Part shown: positions 50,212-58,577 of the stretch, one piece after another
How positions within the stretch are numbered: the first letter of the stretch is position 1
How the letters are laid out: every line of letters starts with the position of its first letter
NCBI RefSeq assembly: GCF_022345965.1
Contig: NZ_JAKRMU010000003.1
Location: forward strand, 205,979 to 269,978
Length of the DNA stretch: 64,000 bases
Reading direction: 5' to 3'
Source: Corynebacterium sp. ACRQK
GTDB lineage: Bacteria; Actinomycetota; Actinomycetes; Mycobacteriales; Mycobacteriaceae
The notes under the pieces: generated by a model
What the model was told of the DNA's origin: nothing
The model's input: only the letters and a program-made list of their open reading frames with translations
Database searches by the model: none
Program-made: the position numbers and the translations under genes

Positions 50212-50333
50212 ATGTCGTTAGAACGGGAATACGTCACTCCTTAAAAATCCAGAGCTCCAGCGCCAACCTTCTGACCAGTGGTTTTGCATATTTGCAAACA
50301 GTTACAAATAACACATTCCCGTTCTAGCGACAT
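50212..50333. repeat. imperfect inverted repeat flanking an A/T-rich spacer
   Basis: ATGTCGTTAGAACGGGAAT at 50212-50230 is matched, inverted, by ATTCCCGTTCTAGCGACAT at 50315-50333 with one mismatch in 19. Weaker pairing extends inwards to about 27 bp, and all mismatches seen are transitions. The ~70-bp centre contains TTTGCATATTTGCAAA. No transposase or clear target duplication is visible. It may be a small non-autonomous element, a cruciform or a structured RNA. Confidence 0.6.
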
Positions 50334-50589
50334 TTCGCCCGCCAGAGAGGCCTTAAGTATCGGAAATCTTGCAGAACATGGGCGGCAGGGGGCACCACCG
50401 GCAGCGGAGCCGCGGAGGCGACGAGGTCGCGAAGCAGAGAGCCACGGAGGTGTTGTGGTGAACCGGTGAGTTGGCGCGGCGACTACTTAGTGGCGAAGTA
50501 TTACCAAGACAGACAATATCCCAGAGTTTCTAGACCAAGCGGTACAGCGATTTCCAAAATAGCAAACACCTTACCAACTGGGACTTTGT

Positions 50590-50600
50590 GGCGTCAATAA
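50590..50600 (-). repeat. dispersed TTNNTGACGCC motif, intergenic copy
   Basis: GGCGTCAATAA followed by GAAAAAAG; on the minus strand this is CTTTTTTC-TTATTGACGCC, nearly the same extended form as the copies at 8176 and 1026. It lies 8 nt from the probable McbR operator of metY. Confidence 0.7.
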
Positions 50601-50608
50601 GAAAAAAG

Positions 50609-50624
50609 TAGACAGAGCGGTTTA
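50609..50624 (+). promoter_or_regulatory. probable McbR operator upstream of metY
   Basis: TAGAC-AGAGCG-GTTTA. The known corynebacterial McbR site is TAGAC-N6-GTCTA, so one half is exact and the other differs at one base, with correct spacing. It lies about 95 nt before the metY ATG. McbR represses sulfur and methionine genes, including metY, with S-adenosylhomocysteine as effector. Confidence 0.68.
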
Positions 50625-50719
50625 CTTTTAATGCGCGTGGGTCTATCGTCGTAACACAGCAAAGCTAAACAGCAAACCAAAGCGCAAACCAACCAACAAA
50701 ACCCCAAAGGACCACACCA

Positions 50720-52051
50720 ATGCCGAAGTACACCAACGAGAACGCAGAACAGTGGGGCTTCGCCACCCGCCAGATCCACGCGGGCCAGCCCGTCGGCGAC
50801 ACCGGCGCACGCAACCTGCCGATCCACTTCACCACCAGCTACGTCTTCAACGACGCAGAGCACGCCAAGCAGCGCTTCCACCTGGAAGACCTGGGCCCCA
50901 TCTACTCCCGCCTGACCAACCCCACTGTAGAGGCGCTGGAGAACCGCCTGAACTCCCTGGAAGGCGGCGTACACGCAGTCGCTTTCGCCTCCGGCATGGC
51001 TGCCGAGACCGCCGCAATCCTCAACCTGGCCGGCGCCGGCGACCACATTGTCGCCTCTCCGCGCCTGTACGGCGGCACCGAAACTCTGCTGCAGCACACC
51101 TTGCCGAAGCTGGGCATCGAAACCACTTTCGTGGAAAACCCCGACGACCCGGAATCCTGGCAGGCCGCCGTCCGCCCGAACACCAAGGCCTTCTTCGCCG
51201 AGACCTTCGCAAACCCGCAGGCAGACGTCCTGAACATCCCGGCCGTCGCAGAGATCGCCCACGCTAACCAGGTCCCGCTGATCGTAGACAACACCCTGGC
51301 CACCGCCGCCCTGGTCCGCCCGCTGGAGCTGGGCGCGGACGTCGTAGTCGCATCCCTGACGAAGTTCTACACGGGCAACGGCTCGGGACTCGGCGGCATC
51401 ATCGTCGACGGCGGCTCCTTCGACTGGTCAGTCAAGCGCGACGGCCAGCCGGTCTTCCCCGGCTTCGTCAACCCGGACCCGGCCTACCACGGCCTGAAGT
51501 ACGTGGACCTGGCCCCGGCTGCCTTCGGCATGAAGCTCCGCGCCGGCATTATCCGCGATACGGGCGCCACCCTCTCCGCGTTCAACGCATGGGTTGTGGC
51601 CCAGGGCTTGGATACGCTGACCTTGCGCATCGCCAAGCACAACGAGAACGCGAAGGCCGTGGCGGAGTTCCTGGCCGAGCAGCCGCAGGTGGCCACCGTG
51701 AACTACGCGGGCCTGCCGACCTCCCCGTGGTTCAAGGTCAAGGAGGAACTGGGCCTGGAGTACACCGGCTCTGTCTTGAGCTTCGACCTGAAGGTCGACG
51801 ACCCGACCTCGGAGGAGGCGAAGGAAAAGGCCTGGGCCTTCATCGATGCCCTGCAGCTGCACTCTGACCTGGCAAACGTTGGCGATGTGCGTTCCCTGGT
51901 GGTGCACCCAGCCACCACCACCCACTCGCAGTCCGATGCGCATGGCCTGGCCCGCGCGGGTGTGTCCCACGCTACGGTTCGCCTGTCCGTGGGCATTGAG
52001 GACATCACCGACATCATCGACGACCTGAAGCTCGGCTTCGCGGCCATCTAA
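50720..52051 (+). CDS. metY: O-acetylhomoserine sulfhydrylase
   Basis: A 443-residue PLP enzyme making homocysteine from O-acetylhomoserine and sulfide. It has FATRQIHAGQPVGDTGARNLPIH at the start, SRLTNPTVEALE, FASGMAAETAAILNL, VDNTLATAALVRP and the PLP lysine, Lys215, in SLTKFYTGNG. The length is right for MetY and longer than MetB/MetZ. Followed 34 nt later by metX, the same order as in C. glutamicum. Likely controlled by the McbR site upstream. Confidence 0.95.
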   Translation: MPKYTNENAEQWGFATRQIHAGQPVGDTGARNLPIHFTTSYVFNDAEHAKQRFHLEDLGPIYSRLTNPTVEALENRLNSLEGGVHAVAFASGMAAETAAILNLAGAGDHIVASPRLYGGTETLLQHTLPKLGIETTFVENPDDPESWQAAVRPNTKAFFAETFANPQADVLNIPAVAEIAHANQVPLIVDNTLATAALVRPLELGADVVVASLTKFYTGNGSGLGGIIVDGGSFDWSVKRDGQPVFPGFVNPDPAYHGLKYVDLAPAAFGMKLRAGIIRDTGATLSAFNAWVVAQGLDTLTLRIAKHNENAKAVAEFLAEQPQVATVNYAGLPTSPWFKVKEELGLEYTGSVLSFDLKVDDPTSEEAKEKAWAFIDALQLHSDLANVGDVRSLVVHPATTTHSQSDAHGLARAGVSHATVRLSVGIEDITDIIDDLKLGFAAI

Positions 52052-52085
52052 GGCTGTCTAGGATCTAGGCTTTAGGCTGATTCCC

Positions 52086-53282
52086 ATGAACCCCGAGTTC
52101 CTCCCCGCTTCTGGCGCGTCGCGCACGGTCTCTATCGGCGACGTGGTCACGGAGGCGGGTGTAACTATTTTTGACGCCGAACTCCGCTACTTTGCGTTCT
52201 ACGACTCTCCGGAGGGCGCCGCGGACTATGCCGAGTTCTCGGCCGGCCCCGAGGCGGGCCTGTCCCCGGAGGACCGACCGATTGTTCTGATCGAGCATGC
52301 CCTCACTGGCGACGGCAATGCCGCCGACTGGTGGGCGGACATGGTGGGGCCGAACAAGCCCATCGACACCACCCGCTACCTGGTGCTCTGTGCCAATGTG
52401 CTGGGCAGCTGCCAGGGGTCCACCGGCCCGAGTTCGCCTCACCCCGACGGCCAGGCGTGGGGCTCGCGATTCCCTGGCCTGTCGATCCGTGACATGGTTA
52501 CGGCGGAACGGCTGTTGTTGGAGCGTGTGGGCGTCACAAAGGTCCATGCCCTTGTGGGTGCCTCGATGGGCGGGGCACGGGTGCTGGAGTGGTCGCTCAT
52601 GTACCCGGAGATGGTCAACGCGGCGTTACCGATCGCGGTGAGCGCGCGTGCGTCTGCGTGGCAGATTGGCCTGCAGTCCAGCCAGATCCGCTTCATTGAG
52701 GCGGACCCGGCCTGGCAGGGCGGCGATTACTACGACACGGGCGTGGTTCCTTCGCATGGGCTGGGGCAGGCGCGCCGCATCGCGCACCTGACGTATCGAG
52801 GCGAGCTGGAAGTCGATGAGCGTTTCGGCGTGGATCCGCAGAACGGCGAAAACCCCTACGGGCCGTACCGCGACCCTCACCAGCGTTTCGCGGTGGAGAG
52901 TTACCTGGATCGCCAGGCCGAGAAGCTGGTAGCGCGCTTCGATGCGGGCAGCTATGTAGTGCTGACCGACGCACTAAACAGGCATGACGTCGGCCGTGGC
53001 CGGGGTGGCATGAACGCCGCCTTGGGCTCGTGTGAGGTACCGACGATGGTGGTGGGTGTGGATACCGACATTCTGTACCCGCTGCACCAACAGGAGCACC
53101 TGTCGCGCAACCTGGGGGACTTCATCGGCATGTCGAAGATCACCTCGCCGACAGGCCACGATGGGTTCCTGATCGAGTCGCGCCAGATGGGCCAGGCGTT
53201 GGCGAAGTTCCTGGCGAAGGCGAAGATCATCGCCGAAGGCACCGAGGGCGCCGAGGGTAACGAGGGCGCTGCGCGGAGTTAG
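52086..53282 (+). CDS. metX: homoserine O-acetyltransferase
   Basis: A 398-residue alpha/beta hydrolase-fold acetyltransferase that supplies O-acetylhomoserine to MetY. It has VLIEHALTGDGNAADWW, the family NVLGSCQGSTGPSS, the nucleophile Ser160 in GASMGGARVLEWS, VVGVDTDILYPLHQQ (Asp) and SPTGHDGFLIE (His). A short Glu/Gly-rich C-terminal tail is extra. The 3' end overlaps the convergent DUF3017 gene by 4 nt. Confidence 0.95.
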   Translation: MNPEFLPASGASRTVSIGDVVTEAGVTIFDAELRYFAFYDSPEGAADYAEFSAGPEAGLSPEDRPIVLIEHALTGDGNAADWWADMVGPNKPIDTTRYLVLCANVLGSCQGSTGPSSPHPDGQAWGSRFPGLSIRDMVTAERLLLERVGVTKVHALVGASMGGARVLEWSLMYPEMVNAALPIAVSARASAWQIGLQSSQIRFIEADPAWQGGDYYDTGVVPSHGLGQARRIAHLTYRGELEVDERFGVDPQNGENPYGPYRDPHQRFAVESYLDRQAEKLVARFDAGSYVVLTDALNRHDVGRGRGGMNAALGSCEVPTMVVGVDTDILYPLHQQEHLSRNLGDFIGMSKITSPTGHDGFLIESRQMGQALAKFLAKAKIIAEGTEGAEGNEGAARS

Positions 53283-53638
53283 CTGGTCAGCGGGTCGACG
53301 CTCACGGCGATCCACAGAATGATTATGCCGATGGCGGCGGTGAAGGCGGTATCGAACTTGCGCGAACGCACCGCCAGCACGCCCAGCACGCGGGAGTCCA
53401 GGAGTAAGCGAAGTACAGCCAGGTAGACCATCGCGCTGCCCAGCATGACGCTAGCTCGACGCCACCTGTCCACCAACAACAGCGCCAGCACAGCCAGCAG
53501 CATCAGCCCGAACAGCCCCAGCAGCACGTACTGGACGGACCGAGAGAACCGGGAGGGCGGGTTGTTTCGGTCGTGGGGGTTATCGAGGAGCCGCTGGCGG
53601 GCGTCGCCAATGCGGGCGGGGCGGGAGCGATTAGGCAC
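53279..53638 (-). CDS. DUF3017 membrane protein
   Basis: 119 residues: a basic N-terminus and three membrane helices ([55 protein letters not shown]). Length, layout and position after folD match DUF3017, an actinobacterial family of unknown function often found between folD and metX. The start overlaps the folD end by 8 nt, so the pair is probably co-translated. Confidence 0.82.
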   Translation of the reverse strand: MPNRSRPARIGDARQRLLDNPHDRNNPPSRFSRSVQYVLLGLFGLMLLAVLALLLVDRWRRASVMLGSAMVYLAVLRLLLDSRVLGVLAVRSRKFDTAFTAAIGIIILWIAVSVDPLTS

Positions 53639-54488
53639 GCAGCAGCTTCTCCGCGCGCTCGACGACGTTGCGCACCAGGAAGGCTCGGGTCAGCGGGCCT
53701 ACTCCCCCGGGGTTCGGGGAGACGGCGCCGGCAACGTCCCACACGTCCGGGTGTACGTCGCCCTTCAGCTTGCCGTCCTCGCCGCGGGAGACTCCCACGT
53801 CCAGGATCGCCGCACCCGGCTTGACCATGTCCGCGGTGATCATGTGCGGCACGCCAGCGGCCGCGACGATCACGTCCGCGGCCTTCGTCTCCGCCGCCAG
53901 GTCTTTCGTGCCGGTGTGGCACAGGGTGACAGTGGAGTTCTCGCTGCGGCGGGTGAGCATCAAGCCGATCGGGCGGCCGACCGTCACTCCGCGGCCGATG
54001 ACTACAACTTTCGCGCCGTTCAACTCCACACCGAAGCGGCGGAGCAGGTGGATCGCACCGTTAGGGGTGCAGGGCAGCGGAGCGGGCTCGTTGAGCACCA
54101 GCTTGCCCAGGTTCACCGGGTGCAGGCCATCGGCATCCTTGTCCGGATCGATGCGCTCCAGCACAGCGTTTTCATCCAGGTGCTTGGGCAGTGGCAGCTG
54201 CACAATGTAGCCGGTGCAGGCATCGTCAGCGTTTAACTCGTCGATGACTGCGTTGAGCTCTTCCTGGGAAACGTCCGCCGGGAGATCCTTGCGGATGGAG
54301 TTCACGCCGATCTGCTCGCAGTCCTTGTGCTTCATGCGCACATAGGAGTGGCTGGCCGGGTCGTTGCCCACCAGCACCGTCGCCAGGCCGGGAGTCACAC
54401 CCTTTTCCTTCAGCGCGGCGACGCGCTGTTCCAGGTCGGCGAAGATCTCGTCGCGGTAGAGTTTTCCATCCAATTTAGTAGCTGCCAT
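53631..54488 (-). CDS. folD: bifunctional methylenetetrahydrofolate dehydrogenase/cyclohydrolase
   Basis: A 285-residue FolD interconverting 5,10-methylene-, methenyl- and 10-formyl-tetrahydrofolate. Motifs: [14 protein letters not shown] (active-site Lys), [47 protein letters not shown] (NADP site) and [16 protein letters not shown] 54488 ([16 protein letters not shown]) is preferred for the conserved start; another ATG three codons upstream is possible. Sits beside metX, fitting one-carbon/methionine metabolism. Confidence 0.94.
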   Translation of the reverse strand: MAATKLDGKLYRDEIFADLEQRVAALKEKGVTPGLATVLVGNDPASHSYVRMKHKDCEQIGVNSIRKDLPADVSQEELNAVIDELNADDACTGYIVQLPLPKHLDENAVLERIDPDKDADGLHPVNLGKLVLNEPAPLPCTPNGAIHLLRRFGVELNGAKVVVIGRGVTVGRPIGLMLTRRSENSTVTLCHTGTKDLAAETKAADVIVAAAGVPHMITADMVKPGAAILDVGVSRGEDGKLKGDVHPDVWDVAGAVSPNPGGVGPLTRAFLVRNVVERAEKLLRA

Positions 54489-54562
54489 GCGCCCCATTAT
54501 TCCACGCGGGCTCGCTGGGATCGAGGTGGCGTCATGGCTAAGAGAGCAACTAGTGCACGAAA

Positions 54563-55192
54563 CTAGTAGGGCCTACCCGGCCAGTGCGGCGCATAGGCGA
54601 CAGTCTGACGAGCAGGGTTCGTGGCGGCCACGACCACGCCAATGACGACGATGGCGATTCCAGCTAGCGCGACCAAGGTGGGGATTGTGAGAGTATGCTG
54701 CAGAGTCGTTTCGGTATCCAGCCAGGTATCGAGGATTTCGATGTAACGCTGCCCATCTTCCGTGGTCATTACGTCCCGGCCATTAGGTCCCCCGGTGGGC
54801 CAAGCTTTCTCTCCGTACTCTCGGATTTCCTCGCGGAAGTCCCACCCTGGCACCACCGCGAAAGCCGCCCCGCCACCCCACCAGACGAGCATGCCGCTCC
54901 AAAAAATGGCGAGGGAATCATTGCACCACTTCGGGATCGCGAGCGCCACGAAATTGAGGAGGCACTGAATGCCGAAGAAGAGCGGGCCGACCGCGCCGGC
55001 GATTAGAAGTATCCCCACCCAGTCCTTGCCATAAAACACGAAGCGCAGGATGCAATACACAATCGGCATGAGGAAAGCAGCGAGCCAGCCGATGAGCAGG
55101 GGCATGAAGCGAGAGTCTTGGCCGGTTTGCGGCGGCGGGGCATACCCGTAGGCGGGCATGGGGGCAGGCGAGCCGAAGTGAGGGTACGTCAT
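54563..55192 (-). CDS. membrane protein with Pro-rich N-terminus, unknown function
   Basis: 209 residues. The first 25 are Pro/Tyr/Ala-rich ([20 protein letters not shown]), then about four helices ([56 protein letters not shown], and near the C-terminus [19 protein letters not shown]) with a loop of about 55 residues before the last one ([17 protein letters not shown]). Family not recognised. Single gene, 74 nt from folD. Confidence 0.7.
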   Translation of the reverse strand: MTYPHFGSPAPMPAYGYAPPPQTGQDSRFMPLLIGWLAAFLMPIVYCILRFVFYGKDWVGILLIAGAVGPLFFGIQCLLNFVALAIPKWCNDSLAIFWSGMLVWWGGGAAFAVVPGWDFREEIREYGEKAWPTGGPNGRDVMTTEDGQRYIEILDTWLDTETTLQHTLTIPTLVALAGIAIVVIGVVVAATNPARQTVAYAPHWPGRPY

Positions 55193-55282
55193 GCCACCGA
55201 TCCTGTCAGACGGCGGGCGCTTTGGCTGGGGATAAAGGCGAACATGATTATGGGAGGGGTTCGGTTAGAGGAATGTTCCCCG

Positions 55283-55798
55283 CTACACCCCGCCGGCGAA
55301 GCCCAACTGGCGCCACGCCTCATAGGCCGCCACCGCCGCCGCGTTCGATAGGTTCATGGACCGCCGCCCCGGAAGCATCGGGATGCGCACCTTCGCCGTC
55401 ACCCGCGGGTCGGCCAACACATCGTCGGCCAGGCCAGTCGGCTCCGGACCAAAGAGCAGCACGTCCCCGGCACGATACTCAACTTCCGTAAACCACGTGC
55501 CCGTCTGTGCGGTGAAGGCGAATACCCGCCCCGAGCCGCGAGCCGGATCAGTCACATGGGCCAACGCCTCATCGATCCCCTCGTGGGTGTGCACATCCGC
55601 CAGCTCGTGATAATCCAGCCCCGCTCGGCGCACATGCTTGTCGTCGAACTTGAAGGCCAGCGGCCCCGCCAGGTGCAGCGAAGCCCCCGTGCCCGCGCAC
55701 ATGCGGATCGCGTTGCCCGTGTTCGGGGGGATCTCCGGGCGGTCGAACACTACGTGCAGTGGAGGATTCACACCCGCAAACTGGTTTTCAGACGTCAT
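55283..55798 (-). CDS. trmL: tRNA (cytidine/uridine-34-2'-O)-methyltransferase TrmL-like
   Basis: A 171-residue SPOUT methyltransferase that would methylate the wobble ribose of leucine tRNAs. Motifs: DRPEIPPNTGNAIRMCAGTGA, FKFDDKHVRRAGLDY, VLLFGPEPTGLADDVL, and IPMLPGRRSMNLSNAAAVAAYEAWRQLG forming the trefoil knot. Full length for TrmL/YibK proteins. Divergent from the saccharopine-dehydrogenase-like gene across 30 nt. Confidence 0.9.
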   Translation of the reverse strand: MTSENQFAGVNPPLHVVFDRPEIPPNTGNAIRMCAGTGASLHLAGPLAFKFDDKHVRRAGLDYHELADVHTHEGIDEALAHVTDPARGSGRVFAFTAQTGTWFTEVEYRAGDVLLFGPEPTGLADDVLADPRVTAKVRIPMLPGRRSMNLSNAAAVAAYEAWRQLGFAGGV

Positions 55799-55828
55799 TC
55801 ACCCAATCTAACCGGTACAAATGTAGCC

Positions 55829-57118
55829 ATGAGCAACTCCCCCTCCCGCAGCTTCGACATCACCCTGATGGGTGCCACCGGTTTCGTCGGCGCGCTGACC
55901 GCCGACTACCTGGCCGCCAACGCCCCCGCCGACGTGCGCATCGCTCTGGCCGGCCGGAACCAGACAAAGCTGGAGGCCCGGCGCGAGCAGCTGGCTGCAA
56001 AGCACCCACGGGCCAAGGATTTCCCGCTGGTCATCGCCGATTCCAGCGATAATCGTTCCCTGGAGAAGCTGGTCCGCGATACTCGCGTGGTCATCTCCAC
56101 TGTCGGCCCCTACTACCGCCACGGCTTCCCCTTGGTCCGCGAATGCGCCACCCACGGAACGCACTATGTCGACCTCGCTGGAGAGGCGCTCTTCATGCGC
56201 GAATCCGCTGATTCCTACCACGACCGCGCTACCGCCAGCGGGGCGCGCATCGTCCACGCCTGCGGCTTCGATTCTGTTCCGAGTGACCTGGGAATGCTGC
56301 TGCTGGGGCAGAGGGCGTCCGAAAATAGAGACACCCTCAAGTCCGCCACCATGATCGTGAAGATGAAGGGTGGGCTCTCCGGCGGCACGATCGACTCGAT
56401 GCGCGAGCAATTCGCTGCCGCCAAGGGCAGCACCGAGAAGAAGCGGATGCTAGCCGACCCGTACACCCTCTCCCCTGACCGCGCCAACGAGCCGGACCTG
56501 GGCAAGCAGCCGGACTTCGGTGTGGTGCGCGAAAACGATATAAGTGGCACTAGCACAAGCGCTAGCGACAGTGGCGAGGACGTCTGGGCCGGCCCGTTCA
56601 TCATGGCGAGCTCCAACACGCGCGTGGTGCGCCGCTCGAACGCACTGCTCGGCTACGAGTACGGCGACAAGCTGCGCTATAGCGAATACCAGTACACCGG
56701 CAAGGGGCTGAAGGGGCGCATGCGTGCCTTCACCATGGGCGCAGTGCTCGGCACGGCAGTGACGGCGCTGAACCAGGACAAGCTGCGCACGTTCCTCTCT
56801 CGCTGGGTACCTGAGCCCGGCGAGGGGCCGTCTGAGGCCGAACGCGATGCCGGTTTCTTCCACGCTAAGCACTACGGCGTCGGCGCCGGCGGCAGCACGT
56901 ACACAAACACCATCAGCCTGGACGCCGACCCGGGGTACAAGGGCACGTCCCTGATGCTTAGCGAGGCTGCGCTCACTCTTGTTCTTTGTGACGCCGAACT
57001 GCCGACAGGCTCTACCTACCAAGGCAAAACCGGCGGCGGAGTGCTTACTCCGGCCACCGGCCTGGGGATGCCCTACGTGCGCCGCCTCAGCGACGCGGGC
57101 ATGAAGTTCAGCGACTAG
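55829..57118 (+). CDS. saccharopine dehydrogenase-like / trans-acting enoyl reductase-like protein
   Basis: 429 residues. The N-terminal Rossmann motif is ITLMGATGFVGALTADYLA, followed by ALAGRNQTKLEARREQLA, VISTVGPYYRHGFPLVREC and THYVDLAGEALFMRE, the pattern of the actinobacterial Rv2449c/Rv2953-type family. In Mycobacterium tuberculosis Rv2953 acts as a trans enoyl reductase in lipid synthesis; whether this paralogue does is unknown. The C-terminus ends in GGGVLTPATGLGMPYVRRL. It ends 10 nt from the convergent lldD gene. Confidence 0.8.
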   Translation: MSNSPSRSFDITLMGATGFVGALTADYLAANAPADVRIALAGRNQTKLEARREQLAAKHPRAKDFPLVIADSSDNRSLEKLVRDTRVVISTVGPYYRHGFPLVRECATHGTHYVDLAGEALFMRESADSYHDRATASGARIVHACGFDSVPSDLGMLLLGQRASENRDTLKSATMIVKMKGGLSGGTIDSMREQFAAAKGSTEKKRMLADPYTLSPDRANEPDLGKQPDFGVVRENDISGTSTSASDSGEDVWAGPFIMASSNTRVVRRSNALLGYEYGDKLRYSEYQYTGKGLKGRMRAFTMGAVLGTAVTALNQDKLRTFLSRWVPEPGEGPSEAERDAGFFHAKHYGVGAGGSTYTNTISLDADPGYKGTSLMLSEAALTLVLCDAELPTGSTYQGKTGGGVLTPATGLGMPYVRRLSDAGMKFSD

Positions 57119-57128
57119 CGAACCATGC

Positions 57129-58406
57129 CTAGCTGAACAGGGTCTGCTCGTCCTCAGGTACGCCGTTCACCCGGTTTAGGCCCAGAGTATTGAGTTGGGT
57201 GACATGCTCCGGGGTCAGTTCGTCCAGGGAGGAAACCTGCAGCAGGCGCATGGTGCGGCGAACCTCGCTGGCCAGGATCTCGATGGCGCGGTTCACGCCG
57301 GCCTCGCCACCTGCCATCAGCCCATAGAGGTACGCGCGGCCGATCAGGGTGAACTTCGCGCCCTTGGCGATCGCGGCGACGATGTCCGCGCCATTCATGA
57401 TGCCGGTATCCATAGCCACGTCCAGATCCTTGCCGACCTCGCGGGCGACCTCCGGCAGCAGCTGGAAAGGCACTGGGGCGCGATCCAGCTGGCGGCCGCC
57501 GTGGTTGGACAGGATGATGCCATCGACGCCCAGGTCGGCCAGCTTCTTGGAATCCGGCAGGTTCTGCACGCCCTTAACGACCAGCTTGCCGGGCCACATT
57601 TCGCGGATGGTCTTTAAATCCTCGAACTTGATGGAGGGATCCATCGCGGAGTCCAGCAGCTCGCCGACTGTGCCGTCGGTGCTGGTCAGGGAGGCAAACT
57701 CCAGCGGCGGAGTGGTCAGGAAGTCCCACCACCACCAGGGGCGCGGGATGGCGTTGAGCACGGTACCCAGGGAGATCTCCGGTGGGATGGAAAAGCCGTT
57801 GCGGGCATCGCGCAGGCGGTTACCAGCGACGGGCGTATCCACGGTGAACAGCAGGGTATCGAAGCCGGCCTTGGCCGCGCGTTCCACCAGCCCGTAGGAG
57901 ATCTCGCGCTCCTTCATCACGTACAGCTGGAACCAGTTGCGGCCGTTCGGGTTGGCCTTCTGCACGTCCTCAATGCTGGTGGTGCCCAGGGTGGAAAGGC
58001 AGAACGGGATTCCTGCGGACCCCGCGGCGCTCGCGCCCGCGAGCTCACCTTCGGTCTGCATCAGGCGGGTAAAGCCGGTCGGAGCGATGCCAAACGGCAG
58101 AGAGGACTTACCTCCGAAAACCTCTGCGGTGGTGTCCACATTGGATACGTCGTTCAGGATCGACGGGTGGAACTCTACGTCCCGGAAAGCCTGGCGGGCG
58201 CGGTTCATCGAGATTTCTTCGTCGGCGGCGCCATCGGTGTAGTCGAATGCTGCGGCCGGGGTGCGGCGCTTAGCGATGGCGCGCAGATCCCAGATGGTCT
58301 GTGCATCGTTGAGGCGACGAGCCTTGAAATCCAGGGTGGGCTTTTTAAACTTCAGCAGGTCGAAAATCTCAACGGGGTTCGGGATCTGGCGTTTCTGGTG
58401 TGCCAT
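57129..58406 (-). CDS. lldD: FMN-dependent L-lactate dehydrogenase (quinone)
   Basis: A 425-residue flavoprotein of the alpha-hydroxyacid dehydrogenase family. It has [83 protein letters not shown] (Lys and the His/Arg pair) and [26 protein letters not shown]. It oxidises L-lactate to pyruvate at the membrane, feeding menaquinone. Sequence from [20 protein letters not shown] resembles the actinobacterial LldD2 type. Confidence 0.92.
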   Translation of the reverse strand: MAHQKRQIPNPVEIFDLLKFKKPTLDFKARRLNDAQTIWDLRAIAKRRTPAAAFDYTDGAADEEISMNRARQAFRDVEFHPSILNDVSNVDTTAEVFGGKSSLPFGIAPTGFTRLMQTEGELAGASAAGSAGIPFCLSTLGTTSIEDVQKANPNGRNWFQLYVMKEREISYGLVERAAKAGFDTLLFTVDTPVAGNRLRDARNGFSIPPEISLGTVLNAIPRPWWWWDFLTTPPLEFASLTSTDGTVGELLDSAMDPSIKFEDLKTIREMWPGKLVVKGVQNLPDSKKLADLGVDGIILSNHGGRQLDRAPVPFQLLPEVAREVGKDLDVAMDTGIMNGADIVAAIAKGAKFTLIGRAYLYGLMAGGEAGVNRAIEILASEVRRTMRLLQVSSLDELTPEHVTQLNTLGLNRVNGVPEDEQTLFS

Positions 58407-58577
58407 GGGAAAATCGCTCTCCTCACAGGGTGTCTTCGCGGTTCATTCGCGCGAAATAGCGTGGTTCTGTAGGTCGCTGTTTTAGGGCCCAACAATTCCA
58501 CGATAGGACGCTTCCCCGAGCTTCGCTGCCTGGGTATGCTGCAGCACTTCCCAATAGTGCAGCGACTTCCGCTTCCA

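Larger units (their letters stand above)
50144..50719. other. icd-metY intergenic region
   Basis: About 575 bp with no convincing gene. From left to right it holds a long imperfect inverted repeat (50212-50238 with 50307-50333), a G/C-rich stretch (50375-50460) with an unsupported 28-codon frame, an A/T-rich stretch, a dispersed-motif copy (50590-50600), a probable McbR operator (50609-50624) and the metY leader with AAAGGA ribosome site. Confidence 0.5.

Noticed and set aside
50283..50304. Possible RamB-type site (TTTGCATATTTGCAAACAGTT)
   Set aside because: It has the TTTGCAAA half of the reported RamB consensus, but the AACTTTGCAAA form is interrupted, and it lies in the centre of the inverted repeat, far from any start codon. 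Too weak to call.
50378..50463. A 28-codon frame (starting MGGRGHHRQRSRGG) in the icd-metY gap
   Set aside because: No ribosome site, very biased composition and no resemblance to known small proteins. It looks like chance in a G/C-rich patch.
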